From an uncultured Granulosicoccaceae bacterium (lineage in GTDB: Bacteria > Pseudomonadota > Gammaproteobacteria > Granulosicoccales > Granulosicoccaceae): a DNA stretch of 64,000 bases. Below are positions 1 through 9,040 of the stretch, piece by piece; the stretch's first letter is position 1; every line of letters begins with the position of its first letter. The notes under the pieces are model-generated. The model had not been told where the DNA came from and ran no database searches. It saw only the letters and a list, made by a program, of their open reading frames with translations. The stretch is from the NCBI GenBank assembly GCA_938020525.1, contig CALIHW010000066.1, positions 16,465-80,464 of the forward strand, read 5' to 3'. Both the position numbers and the translations under genes were made by a program.

Positions 1-101
1 CTCCGATACAACCCGCCATCTGTAAGCACGCCATCAACATCAAATATAATGGCTTTAACATGAGATGCCAACCTGGTAACGAGCTCTGCGTCGTGAGGCA
101 T
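1..101 (-). CDS. kdsC: KdsC, KDO 8-phosphate phosphatase (N-terminal fragment)
   Basis: Only the first 33 codons are inside the window; the gene runs off the left edge. The reading frame starts at an ATG at 99-101 (minus strand) preceded by an AGGAAG ribosome binding site. The visible protein contains the HAD-phosphatase motif DVDGVLTDG, typical of KdsC, which removes phosphate from KDO 8-phosphate in lipopolysaccharide inner-core synthesis. It lies just downstream of kdsD on the same strand, the usual gammaproteobacterial order, which supports the call. Confidence 0.85.
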   Translation of the reverse strand, partial: MPHDAELVTRLASHVKAIIFDVDGVLTDGGLYR

Positions 102-130
102 AGTGAACTTCCTGGTGATTTAAAAAGTGC

Positions 131-233
131 TGATACCGGTGAAAAAATACCGGAAAAAATACCGGTGAAAAAAACCTGAGAAAAAAACCTGAAAAAAATA
201 AAGAAAAAAACACTTGGAAATATTTCCTGCAGG
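131..233. repeat. A-rich imperfect repeats and palindromes between kdsD and kdsC
   Basis: ATACCGG recurs at 133, 147 and 159, each copy followed by a run of A. Two CCTGA-type units with A runs follow, then the perfect palindrome GGAAATATTTCC (216-227) and CCTGCAGG (226-233). Read on the minus strand, the direction of kdsD-kdsC transcription, it is a series of T tracts after a dyad, so weak termination or attenuation between the two genes is possible. No function is established. Confidence 0.5.
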
Positions 234-254
234 AGGAGTGGTGCCGTAGTTCTG

Positions 255-1262
255 TTATACGATACCCGCGTGAAACAACGTATGCATATTAAGTGCTCCG
301 CAAACACGACCGTTATCATCCAGAACGGGCAAGGCGTAGATCTTATGCTGCTCCATTATAGAGAGTGCATCATCCGCAAGTTGCTGTGAGTTTACGGCAA
401 AGCCGCCGTCAGTCATGACGTTGTCAATCTGTGTTTCGTTGATATCGATGCCTCTATCAAGGGTGCGCCGTAAATCACCATCCGAAAAAACGCCGAGCAA
501 TTTGTTGTCATTATCAACCACTGCCAGGAAGCCTAGTTTGCCTGCGCTCATGCAATAGAGTGAATCTTTTAATGATGTGCCAGAAGCTATTGTTGGTAGT
601 GTTTCGTCGCAGACCATGATGTCGCAAACTTTCAGTAACAGCTTCCTGCCGAGCTTGCCACCCGGGTGGGTACGAGCAAAGTCATCAGCACTGAAACCTC
701 TGGTTTCAAGCACGGCGACTGCGAGTGCGTCACCCATAGCGAGTGTTGCGGTTGTGCTGGTTGTAGGGGCCAGGCCGAGTGTGCAGGCTTCTTCTGTAAC
801 AGCAACATTGAGTACAGCGTTGGCGGCATTTGCCAGTGATGAGGTTAGCTTACCGGTTATAGCAATCAACGGTACATTCAATCGCTTAATTACGGGCAGT
901 ATGGTTTTTAACTCGTGTGACTCGCCACCATAGGATATAGCAACAACTACATCTTCTGAGGTGATCATGCCGAGGTCACCATGAGACGCTTCACCGGGGT
1001 GGACGAAAAACGATGGAGTGCCGGTACTTGCCAGCGTGGCAGCAATTTTGTTTGCGATATGACCTGATTTGCCTACACCACAGATCACTACCCGGCCGCG
1101 GCACTCAAGCAGCAAGTGGCAGGCGGTAACAAACTGGCTGTCGAGGTTGTCTTGCAGTGACGCGACTGCTTTCGCTTCTGCTTCGAATACCCTGCGCCCA
1201 GTGTCCAGCAGCTTCTGCGAATTTTTGTGTAGTTCAACAGCTTTGTCGGGTACTGATTCCAT
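255..1262 (-). CDS. kdsD: KdsD, D-arabinose 5-phosphate isomerase (KpsF/GutQ family)
   Basis: Cytoplasmic isomerase converting ribulose 5-phosphate to arabinose 5-phosphate, the first step of KDO synthesis for lipopolysaccharide. The protein has an N-terminal SIS sugar-isomerase domain with GVGKSGHIANKIAATLASTG and HPGEASHGDLGM, followed by two CBS domains (FSDGDLRR in the first). The ATG at 1262 gives 335 residues, close to the 328 of E. coli. A TTG at 1298, preceded by GGAA at suitable spacing, would add 12 residues and cannot be excluded. The SIS loop reads SYGGES where relatives usually have an SxSGES form. Cotranscription with kdsC is likely. Confidence 0.93.
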   Translation of the reverse strand: MESVPDKAVELHKNSQKLLDTGRRVFEAEAKAVASLQDNLDSQFVTACHLLLECRGRVVICGVGKSGHIANKIAATLASTGTPSFFVHPGEASHGDLGMITSEDVVVAISYGGESHELKTILPVIKRLNVPLIAITGKLTSSLANAANAVLNVAVTEEACTLGLAPTTSTTATLAMGDALAVAVLETRGFSADDFARTHPGGKLGRKLLLKVCDIMVCDETLPTIASGTSLKDSLYCMSAGKLGFLAVVDNDNKLLGVFSDGDLRRTLDRGIDINETQIDNVMTDGGFAVNSQQLADDALSIMEQHKIYALPVLDDNGRVCGALNMHTLFHAGIV

Positions 1263-1353
1263 TGAAGCCAGCCTGGGTTTTGATAATTCTTTATTCAAAG
1301 CATTCCAGAGTAAGTGTTTTGTATCGTTGGGCTTCTGTCATGAATAAACCGGG

Positions 1354-2292
1354 CTAGAGTTCATCCAGCTCGTCCAGCAATTGGAGCTCTTCGTCTTCTT
1401 CTGTGAGGGGTTCATCCAGAACGTCCAAATCGTCCAGCTCATCAAGCATCTCCAACTCTGCGTCTTCGGCGCTAAGCGGCTCGTCCAGTTCATCGAGTTC
1501 ATCCAGCTCATCCAGCTCGTCAAGTTCATCCAAGTCTTTTGAATCAATTGATTTTTTTGCTGTCGGTTTCGCAGGCTTGTCATAGATTTGTGTTCTGCGC
1601 CATCCGACGTACCGGTCTTTGACGAAACGGTATGGATCAAGCGCACCGGAGTCCAGAATTGATGATGCGGCGAGCAGATTGGCTCTTGCGTTTATAACAT
1701 TCAGCGTTACCAGTGAGCCTCTCGCATTTCGATCAAGCTCCAGTGTGTTGAGCGGTTCAATCTGACTGTCACCGAGCAGACCAACCGTACCTCTCAAGGT
1801 CTGCGGACCGAAGAAAGGTAGGACTAAGTAAGGACCTTCCGGTATACCCCAGACCCCGAGCGTTTGGCCAAAATCTTCATAGTGTTTTTCAAAATCCAGT
1901 TGGCTGGCAACGTCGAGGATTCCGCCAATACCAATGATTGTGTTTACGGCTACTCTTGCTGAGTCTGAAAAACCTTGTTTGAACTTGCCTTGCAGAAAGC
2001 CATTGGCGGCGGTAGATACATCGCCCAAGTTACCGAAAAAATTATTTACACCGGATCTGACAAGCCGTGGTGTGATTTTTCTATATCCACCTGCAATAGG
2101 TTTTAAAGCAAAGCGGTCGATTTTGTCATTGAATTTGAATATTGCCCGGTTGGCAGGCTCCAGCGGATCACTAATAGGAGTGCTCGGTGCTCCTTTGGTG
2201 GCGCACGCTGACAGCGTCGCCGCTAAAATGGCAGCGACAAAGAATGCGCGCATTACGTTTATGGTTTTGCGTAAAATAACCTGCTGGCTCAT
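1354..2292 (-). CDS. mlaA: MlaA (VacJ) outer-membrane lipoprotein with acidic repeat tail
   Basis: MlaA sits in the outer membrane with a porin and removes mislocalised phospholipid from the outer leaflet, passing it to MlaC. The ATG at 2292 gives a lipoprotein signal ending in LSAC, lipidated at about Cys30; an inner ATG at 2253 also leaves a usable signal. A GTG at 2433 would add 47 residues with no signal-like character and is rejected. Family motifs include DPLEPANRAIFKFND and LVLPFFGPQTLRGTVG. The last 63 residues are an unusual Leu/Asp/Glu repeat region not expected in the family, so the 312-residue protein is longer than usual. It is divergent from mlaC. Confidence 0.92.
   Translation of the reverse strand: MSQQVILRKTINVMRAFFVAAILAATLSACATKGAPSTPISDPLEPANRAIFKFNDKIDRFALKPIAGGYRKITPRLVRSGVNNFFGNLGDVSTAANGFLQGKFKQGFSDSARVAVNTIIGIGGILDVASQLDFEKHYEDFGQTLGVWGIPEGPYLVLPFFGPQTLRGTVGLLGDSQIEPLNTLELDRNARGSLVTLNVINARANLLAASSILDSGALDPYRFVKDRYVGWRRTQIYDKPAKPTAKKSIDSKDLDELDELDELDELDELDEPLSAEDAELEMLDELDDLDVLDEPLTEEDEELQLLDELDEL
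1357..1545 (-). repeat. In-frame Leu-Asp-Glu tandem repeats in the mlaA 3' end
   Basis: The DNA encodes LDE units of 9 bases repeated about six times (1480-1536), then a longer unit of the form LDEPL(S/T)xEDxELxxLDELD present twice. Unit length is a multiple of three, so slippage would change repeat number without a frameshift. The encoded segment is strongly acidic with a leucine every third residue. Confidence 0.85.
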
Positions 2293-2645
2293 GATGTGTC
2301 CGTCTAGCCGCAATCCTGTTCGGGAACTGGCTGGCAAGTGTACCCGCGAAATCGTTGTGATTTCAAAGTTCTTGTGAGGAATTAGCAAGGTTAATCTCGG
2401 ACGGTAGCGTTTTAAATGATTGATTAAGCTCACGTTTGGTGCGTTGAATGCAACATCTGGAGCTGAGAATGAATGCCTGGCTACTTAAACTGGTAATCGC
2501 ACGGCTTGAGATTGTCACAACTGCACCCAAAATAGCGTCAGAAGAAACCTGTATTTGGTGCTGGAGTTTCGGTTTGTCGATGCTAGCCAACCAATTCATT
2601 TACAGTCGCCACTGGATGCGCGGCACGTTGTAATTTTAAGGGGAT
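2293..2645. other. Divergent mlaA/mlaC intergenic region
   Basis: About 350 bases separate the divergent mlaA and mlaC starts. The only supportable content is one small open frame on the plus strand, listed separately. In many gammaproteobacteria mlaF, mlaE and mlaD would lie directly upstream of mlaC; no trace of an ABC ATPase, permease or MCE domain is readable here in any frame. Confidence 0.5.
2469..2633 (+). CDS. Possible 54-residue protein upstream of mlaC
   Basis: A short frame opens with ATG at 2469, with a GGAG ribosome binding site ending 6 bases before it, and stops 12 bases before mlaC, so it could be the first gene of an mlaC operon. The peptide (MNAWLLKLVIARLEI at its start) has two hydrophobic stretches and three tryptophans, and I do not recognise it. 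It may be chance, a leader peptide, or a remnant of a lost mla gene. Support is only the ribosome binding site and position. Confidence 0.25.
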   Translation: MNAWLLKLVIARLEIVTTAPKIASEETCIWCWSFGLSMLANQFIYSRHWMRGTL

Positions 2646-3245
2646 ATGATGAAATTCATCCGTACTTTGTTAATCACGCTTGTTCTGTTTCCAGCGATGG
2701 TTTTTGCACACCCGGCTGAAGACCTGATCCGCGAGATTACAGGGGATATGATCTCAGCTTTGAATAGCGCCGAGGCCAAGTCTGACGAAGCTTTTGTTCG
2801 CTCAAAAATCGACACGGACATTCTGCCGCACATCGATTTTACCACTATGACCAAAATCACTCTGGGTGCGAAACAGTGGAAAAGCGCTTCTGCTGATCAG
2901 CGCTCTGGACTGGTTGCCGAGTTTCGTGAGCTTTTACTGAATACCTATACTGCTGCTCTGCAGGAGTATTCTGGCCAAAAGCTTGAGATTCTGCCGCACG
3001 AAGCTTCAGATAACGACGATAAAATCGCAACCGTGAAAACTGTGTTTGACGACGCCAGCGTCAAGTTCCCTATTGACTACAAGCTCAAAACCACCAAAGG
3101 CGACCGCAATACCTGGAAGGTTTACGACATAGAAGTTGAGAATGTTAGTCTGGTTAAAAGCTACAAGGCGGAATTCAGCAGCCAAATTAAGAAGTCTGGT
3201 GTTGACGGCCTCATCGACACACTTCGAGCAAAGAACAAGAAATAA
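2646..3245 (+). CDS. mlaC: MlaC (Ttg2D) periplasmic phospholipid-binding protein
   Basis: Soluble periplasmic carrier that shuttles phospholipid between outer-membrane MlaA and the inner-membrane MlaFEDB transporter. The 199-residue protein starts with a Sec signal peptide (MKFIRTLLITLVLFPAMVFA) and continues with the Tol_Tol_Ttg2 domain, including DFTTMTKITLGAKQW and the WKVYDIEVENVSLVKSYK segment. AAGGGG precedes the ATG at good spacing. Its usual operon partners mlaFED upstream and mlaB downstream are not in this window; murA follows after 250 bases. Confidence 0.92.
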   Translation: MMKFIRTLLITLVLFPAMVFAHPAEDLIREITGDMISALNSAEAKSDEAFVRSKIDTDILPHIDFTTMTKITLGAKQWKSASADQRSGLVAEFRELLLNTYTAALQEYSGQKLEILPHEASDNDDKIATVKTVFDDASVKFPIDYKLKTTKGDRNTWKVYDIEVENVSLVKSYKAEFSSQIKKSGVDGLIDTLRAKNKK

Positions 3246-3261
3246 CCTGTCTCGCAACGGA

Positions 3262-3309
3262 CATTGATCGGGCCGGCATTTGATCGGGTCTGATGTTGAT
3301 CAGGGCTGC
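3262..3309. repeat. Three 16-bp direct repeats containing TTGATC
   Basis: TTGATC begins at 3264, 3280 and 3296, exactly 16 bases apart. The first two copies extend to TTGATCGGG and the third reads TTGATCAGGG. The array lies between mlaC and the murA promoter. The regular spacing of about one and a half helical turns could suit a regulator, or it may be a simple tandem duplication. Confidence 0.6.
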
Positions 3310-3365
3310 AGCTTGTCTTGTGCCGCACTTCTGAACAGCGGTTGACCTTTATCCTGGCTCCAGAG

Positions 3366-3394
3366 TTGGGATTGGAGCGCGCTTCCGTTATCAT
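3366..3394 (+). promoter_or_regulatory. Candidate sigma-70 promoter for murA
   Basis: TTGGGA (3366-3371) and TATCAT (3389-3394) are separated by 17 bases, a good match to the housekeeping consensus. They lie about 100 bases before the murA start. There is no experimental support. Confidence 0.45.
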
Positions 3395-3396
3395 AG

Positions 3397-4755
<1,359 letters not shown>

Positions 4756-4785
4756 TATTCGGTCTTGTATCGTGTCTGACGAAGA

Positions 4786-5436
4786 ATGAACCCGCCGCCA
4801 TTATCTATTGCTCTTACCAAAGGGCGAATCCTGCAATCGACCTTGCCATTGCTTGACGCGGTTGGCATTGTGCCAGCTGAAGATGCCGAGAATACCCGCA
4901 AGCTGCTTGTTGATACGAATCATCCTGATATTAAAATTCTACTGGTGAGAGCCAGTGATGTACCGGCGTATGTTGAATATGGTGGGGCTGATGTTGGTGT
5001 GACTGGCAAGGATGTCCTGCTTGAGCACTCCGGCAGAGGTCTTTACGAACCGCTGGATTTAGGGATAGGTGTCTGTCAGATGGTGGTTGCCGGCAAGAAG
5101 GGGGTTCGAATCGATGGGCCAGGGATTTTAAGAGTGGCCACTAAGTATCCTGAAGTTGCACGGCAATTTTTTGATCGTCGTGGTCAGCAGGTAGAAATTA
5201 TCAAGCTCTATGGATCGATGGAACTTGCGCCACTCGTTGGAATGGCCGACCTGATCGTCGATATCATGGAGACCGGCGCGACAATGGCCGCGAATGGTTT
5301 GGAGGTGATTGGTCAGCCGATATGTGATATTAGCTCCAGACTCATTGTGAATAAGGCGTCAATGAAAATGAAGCACAAAGCAATTCATCAACTCATCGAT
5401 GGGTTGTCCGCGGCGGTAATACACAATACGCTGTAG
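4786..5436 (+). CDS. hisG: HisG, ATP phosphoribosyltransferase (short form)
   Basis: First enzyme of histidine synthesis, joining ATP and PRPP. At 216 residues this is the short HisG type, which lacks the C-terminal regulatory ACT-like domain and by family precedent needs the partner HisZ. ALTKGRI near the N-terminus, [12 protein letters not shown] and the PRPP-binding [14 protein letters not shown] are visible. It follows murA by 30 bases. No hisZ is present in the window, so that subunit must be encoded elsewhere if the rule holds. Confidence 0.95.
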   Translation: MNPPPLSIALTKGRILQSTLPLLDAVGIVPAEDAENTRKLLVDTNHPDIKILLVRASDVPAYVEYGGADVGVTGKDVLLEHSGRGLYEPLDLGIGVCQMVVAGKKGVRIDGPGILRVATKYPEVARQFFDRRGQQVEIIKLYGSMELAPLVGMADLIVDIMETGATMAANGLEVIGQPICDISSRLIVNKASMKMKHKAIHQLIDGLSAAVIHNTL

Positions 5437-5520
5437 GCTAAGGGTATTAGAAGTACCTGCACTCCCACATTAATCGACTTATACATTGCATCAACTTAAA
5501 TTGCATCGGGCCCGAAGCTA

Positions 5521-6594
5521 ATGAACCAAGAAACCGCGCAACACAATACAGATGACCTGCGCATCAAAGAGATAAAAGAGCTTAACTCTCCTGCCAGTCT
5601 GATCGACGAGTTGCCGGTAACGGATAAAATCGCTAAAACGGTTCATGCAGCACGCAGCGGGATTCATGACATTTTGCATGGCAAGGATGATCGGCTGGTG
5701 GTGGTTGTTGGACCTTGTTCTATTCATGATCCTGAGGCAGGTGTTGAATATGCAAAGAGGCTCGCAGGCATAGCGCCATCGTTGTCAGATGATTTACTTG
5801 TTGTGATGCGGGTTTATTTTGAAAAACCACGTACCACGGTTGGTTGGAAAGGCCTGATCAATGACCCCGGGCTCGATGACAGTTTTCAGATTAATCGTGG
5901 TTTGCGTATCGCACGTGAGCTGTTGCGAAATATTAATCAACTTGGTTTGCCTGCAGGCACCGAGTTTCTTGATCTGATCAGCCCGCAGTACATAGCGGAT
6001 CTTGTCAGCTGGGGTGCAATCGGAGCACGAACAACAGAAAGCCAGGGGCATCGCGAGCTTGCTTCAGGTATCTCTGCACCGGTCGGTTTCAAAAACGGGA
6101 CCGGTGGCAGTGTGCAGATTGCAGTCGATGCAATTTGTTCCTCATCACGACCGCATCATTTCTTATCAGTAGCCAAGCAGGGTGGCAGTGCGATTATCGC
6201 GACCGCCGGTAATGATGACTGTCATCTTATTTTACGTGGTGGCCCGCACACCAATTATGATGCTGCCAGTATGGATGATGCATCGGCGATGATGGAAAAA
6301 GCCGGTGTCCGGCCTAACGTTATGATTGACTGTAGTCATGCAAACTGCCGCAAAATTTTTAAGAGACAACGCTATGTATGTCGAGATATCTGCAGCCAGT
6401 TGAGTGATGGTGATAAGCGAATCATGGGTGTAATGATTGAGAGTAACCTGGTTGAGGGGCGGCAGGATCACAAGCCCGGTGTGCCATTAACCAAAGGGCA
6501 AAGCATTACTGATCCTTGTATTGGCTGGCAGGATACTGAAGAGATGTTGCGGGAACTCGCAGTAGCAGTGGCAGCACGCAGAAAGAACGGGTAA
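5521..6594 (+). CDS. 3-deoxy-7-phosphoheptulonate (DAHP) synthase, type I alpha
   Basis: Condenses PEP and erythrose 4-phosphate in the first step of aromatic amino-acid synthesis. The 357-residue protein aligns by eye with AroG/AroF/AroH along its whole length: VVVVGPCSIHDPEAGVEYA, MRVYFEKPRTTVGWKGL, GARTTESQGHRELASG, FKNGTGG and LVEGRQ are present. The metal-site segment reads MIDCSHANC instead of the usual MID(F)SHANS, a modest variation. I cannot tell which feedback class (Phe, Tyr or Trp) it belongs to, so no symbol is given. It lies between hisG and hisD, ending 9 bases before hisD, so the three are probably co-transcribed. Confidence 0.93.
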   Translation: MNQETAQHNTDDLRIKEIKELNSPASLIDELPVTDKIAKTVHAARSGIHDILHGKDDRLVVVVGPCSIHDPEAGVEYAKRLAGIAPSLSDDLLVVMRVYFEKPRTTVGWKGLINDPGLDDSFQINRGLRIARELLRNINQLGLPAGTEFLDLISPQYIADLVSWGAIGARTTESQGHRELASGISAPVGFKNGTGGSVQIAVDAICSSSRPHHFLSVAKQGGSAIIATAGNDDCHLILRGGPHTNYDAASMDDASAMMEKAGVRPNVMIDCSHANCRKIFKRQRYVCRDICSQLSDGDKRIMGVMIESNLVEGRQDHKPGVPLTKGQSITDPCIGWQDTEEMLRELAVAVAARRKNG

Positions 6595-6603
6595 GGCAAG
6601 CTC

Positions 6604-7911
6604 GTGATTTCAATCAAAAGGCTAAAATCGACGCAGCCCGATTTTGCCAATCAACTGCAAACCCTGCTTGCATGGGAGGGAGTCTCTGACGCTTCAGTGA
6701 ATACCACTGTAGATGAAATCATTGCCTCTGTTCGAGCAGAGGGTGATGAGGCTCTGCTTAGGCTGACTAACCAGCTTGACCGTAGAAACATTACTGATGT
6801 GGCGTCTCTGGCGCTTTCTAAAGACCAGTTGGCAAATGCTTTTGACCGAATACCTGCTGAAGTAGCGACGGCACTGCATAGTGCGGCCGAACGCATTAAG
6901 AACTTCCACCAAAAGCAACTCGGTGAGTCATGGCGTTACGAGGAAGATGACGGCACGGTGCTTGGTCAGCGGATAACATCGATTGATCGCGTCGGTTTAT
7001 ATGTGCCGGGTGGCAAAGCCGCTTATCCGTCATCCGTTCTGATGAATGCAATTCCTGCGAAAGTAGCTGGGGTGAATGAACTGGTTATGGTTGTGCCAGC
7101 ACCGGATAATGAGCTTGACGATGCAGTACTTGCAGCGGCCAGTGTCGCGGGTGTTGACCGAGTCTTTACTATTGGTGGGGCTCAGGCGGTTGCGGCCCTC
7201 GCTTACGGTACCGGGACTGTACCTTCGGTCGATAAAATTGTTGGCCCTGGCAATATCTACGTGGCTACTGCAAAGCGTGCTGTGTTTGGCAAGGTGGGGA
7301 TCGACATGATCGCCGGTCCTTCAGAAATTTGTGTGGTTTGTGATGGTGGAACCGATCCAGGCTGGATTGCTGCAGACCTTTTTTCACAGGCAGAACATGA
7401 TGAACAGGCGCAAGCAATATTAATTAGCAATGATGCGAAGTTTCTCGATCAGGTGTTATTGTCAATGGAAGTATTGATCGAAAAAATGCCGCGTGCGGAA
7501 ATTATTCGCCAGTCATTGCGTGAGCGTGGTTGTTTTATAGAAGTGGTCGATCTTGACGATGCGGCTTCAATCGTCAATACCATCGCTCCTGAACATCTCG
7601 AACTATCAGTGGCAGATCCTGAGAGATTGCTGACTAATGTCCGCCATGCCGGTGCGATCTTTATGGGTCGCTACAGTGCTGAGGCGCTGGGAGATTACTG
7701 TGCCGGACCGAACCACGTCCTGCCTACGTCAGGTACCGCAAGATTTTCGAGCCCTTTGGGTGTGTACGATTTTCAAAAACGCAGCAGTATTATCAACTGT
7801 TCGCAGCCAGGGGCAGAAACGTTGGGCAGGACTGCTGCCGTATTGGCCAGATCTGAAGGCCTGGAAGCGCACGCGGCATCTGCTGAAGCCCGGTTTCTGG
7901 CTGACACTTAA
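6604..7911 (+). CDS. hisD: HisD, histidinol dehydrogenase
   Basis: Carries out the last two oxidation steps of histidine synthesis with NAD and zinc. It starts at a GTG (6604) preceded by AAGG at 7 bases; 435 residues is normal for the family. [19 protein letters not shown], the GPGNIYVA segment, AGPSEI and the zinc-ligand region [12 protein letters not shown] are visible. The usual next gene, hisC, is absent; about 500 bases of non-coding DNA follow. Confidence 0.97.
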   Translation: MISIKRLKSTQPDFANQLQTLLAWEGVSDASVNTTVDEIIASVRAEGDEALLRLTNQLDRRNITDVASLALSKDQLANAFDRIPAEVATALHSAAERIKNFHQKQLGESWRYEEDDGTVLGQRITSIDRVGLYVPGGKAAYPSSVLMNAIPAKVAGVNELVMVVPAPDNELDDAVLAAASVAGVDRVFTIGGAQAVAALAYGTGTVPSVDKIVGPGNIYVATAKRAVFGKVGIDMIAGPSEICVVCDGGTDPGWIAADLFSQAEHDEQAQAILISNDAKFLDQVLLSMEVLIEKMPRAEIIRQSLRERGCFIEVVDLDDAASIVNTIAPEHLELSVADPERLLTNVRHAGAIFMGRYSAEALGDYCAGPNHVLPTSGTARFSSPLGVYDFQKRSSIINCSQPGAETLGRTAAVLARSEGLEAHAASAEARFLADT

Positions 7912-8416
7912 GAATTACCGACGCTTTGTAACCGCCGATGCCTTGTAACCGGAAATAAACAGAGCCGGACAGCAGGCGAAGCTATGACCCTCGATACAAC
8001 TGACGAGTGATGTCAATTCTTCGGCGCTATTGGAGTTTAGACAATGTTTGAATTGTGTGCCGACGACGCTCGCGTGGAATAGTTATTGGATGTCCGTTGG
8101 CTTGAGCTGTGCTGGTTGGGTGTCTCGTCAATACCGATCCATGTTAATGGTCAATCGCACACATGCTCTTACTAGTGCGGTGAGTAAGTATTTTTAATGT
8201 TCTGTGTTATAATTTCTGGTTGCCGAAAGCTGGTGTTTTGGGGCATCCGTAGTCGACTAAGTGCAGTTTGTGTTATAGGTAACAGCATGATGGTGCTGGG
8301 TTTGTGGCAGACGGCCTCACTGCGCCATAGAGAACTATCAACAGATTTCAGTGTGCAGAGATACCTTAGTCTCTCTGGCACGAACAGGCTTTTAATTTAA
8401 AATTTTGGAGCATCCT
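7912..8416. other. Non-coding region between hisD and petA
   Basis: About 500 bases without a convincing gene. A short frame at 8197-8400 overlaps the promoter and has no ribosome binding site, so it is not called. The second half holds the petABC promoter and an apparent leader of roughly 200 bases. I see no strong terminator for hisD. Confidence 0.5.
8205..8213 (+). promoter_or_regulatory. Extended -10 promoter for petABC
   Basis: TGTTATAAT combines a perfect TATAAT (8208-8213) with the TGn extension. No good -35 is visible at 17 bases, consistent with an extended -10 promoter. Transcription would start near 8220, giving an untranslated leader of about 200 bases before petA. Confidence 0.5.
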
Positions 8417-9040
8417 ATGGCAGCAGATAATGTTGCTTCTAACGGGGCTGGTGCCCCGGCGGTGGACGAGAAACGGCGCAGGCTGCTGACCACCGGTGTA
8501 GGCGTGGTCGGAGCCCTTGGTGCAGCAACCATGGCGATCCCGTTTGTATCTTCAATGTCACCCAGCGCGCGCGCCAAGGCGGCGGGCGCCCCGGTGGAAA
8601 TTGATATTAGCAAGCTCGAACCGGGGCAGCGTGTGATTGTTGAATGGCGCGGTAAGCCTGTCTGGGTTGTTCGTCGCACCCCAGAGTTGCTTGAAAGTCT
8701 TGAGCAGGTGAGTGATGAATTGCGTGACATCGAGTCAGACAAATCAGAACAGCCTGACTACGCCAAAAATGTTCATCGCTCAATTAATCCGGAAGTTCTG
8801 GTAATGACAGGTGTATGTACACACCTCGGTTGTTCGCCTACCTTCAGACCCGATGTGGCACCCGCAGATCTGGGGCCGGATTGGAAGGGAGGATTTTTCT
8901 GTCCTTGTCATGGTTCCAAGTTCGATATTTCCGGGCGGGTATACAAGGGTGCGCCAGCACCAACTAACTTGCCAGTGCCGCCACATGCATTCGTTTCTGA
9001 GTCGATAATTCTCGTCGGTGAAGACGGAGGACAAGCCTGA
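8417..9040 (+). CDS. petA: PetA, Rieske iron-sulfur subunit of cytochrome bc1
   Basis: Electron-transfer subunit of respiratory complex III, anchored in the inner membrane with its [2Fe-2S] head in the periplasm. The ATG at 8417 has GGAG 6 bases upstream. The N-terminus has a KRRR twin-arginine-like signal and anchor (RRRLLTTGVGVVGALGAATM). Cluster ligands lie in CTHLGC and CPCHGS. It is the first gene of petABC; its stop overlaps the petB start by one base. Confidence 0.97.
   Translation: MAADNVASNGAGAPAVDEKRRRLLTTGVGVVGALGAATMAIPFVSSMSPSARAKAAGAPVEIDISKLEPGQRVIVEWRGKPVWVVRRTPELLESLEQVSDELRDIESDKSEQPDYAKNVHRSINPEVLVMTGVCTHLGCSPTFRPDVAPADLGPDWKGGFFCPCHGSKFDISGRVYKGAPAPTNLPVPPHAFVSESIILVGEDGGQA

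Noticed and set aside
131..170. Array-like A-rich repeats considered as a CRISPR fragment
   Set aside because: Units are 12-14 bases apart with no spacers of unique sequence and no cas genes nearby.
1403..1585. Plus-strand frame rich in serine
   Set aside because: It is the complement of the LDE repeats of mlaA; low complexity explains the open frame.
8197..8400. 67-codon frame upstream of petA
   Set aside because: Its start lies in the promoter -10 region, with no ribosome binding site; likely chance.
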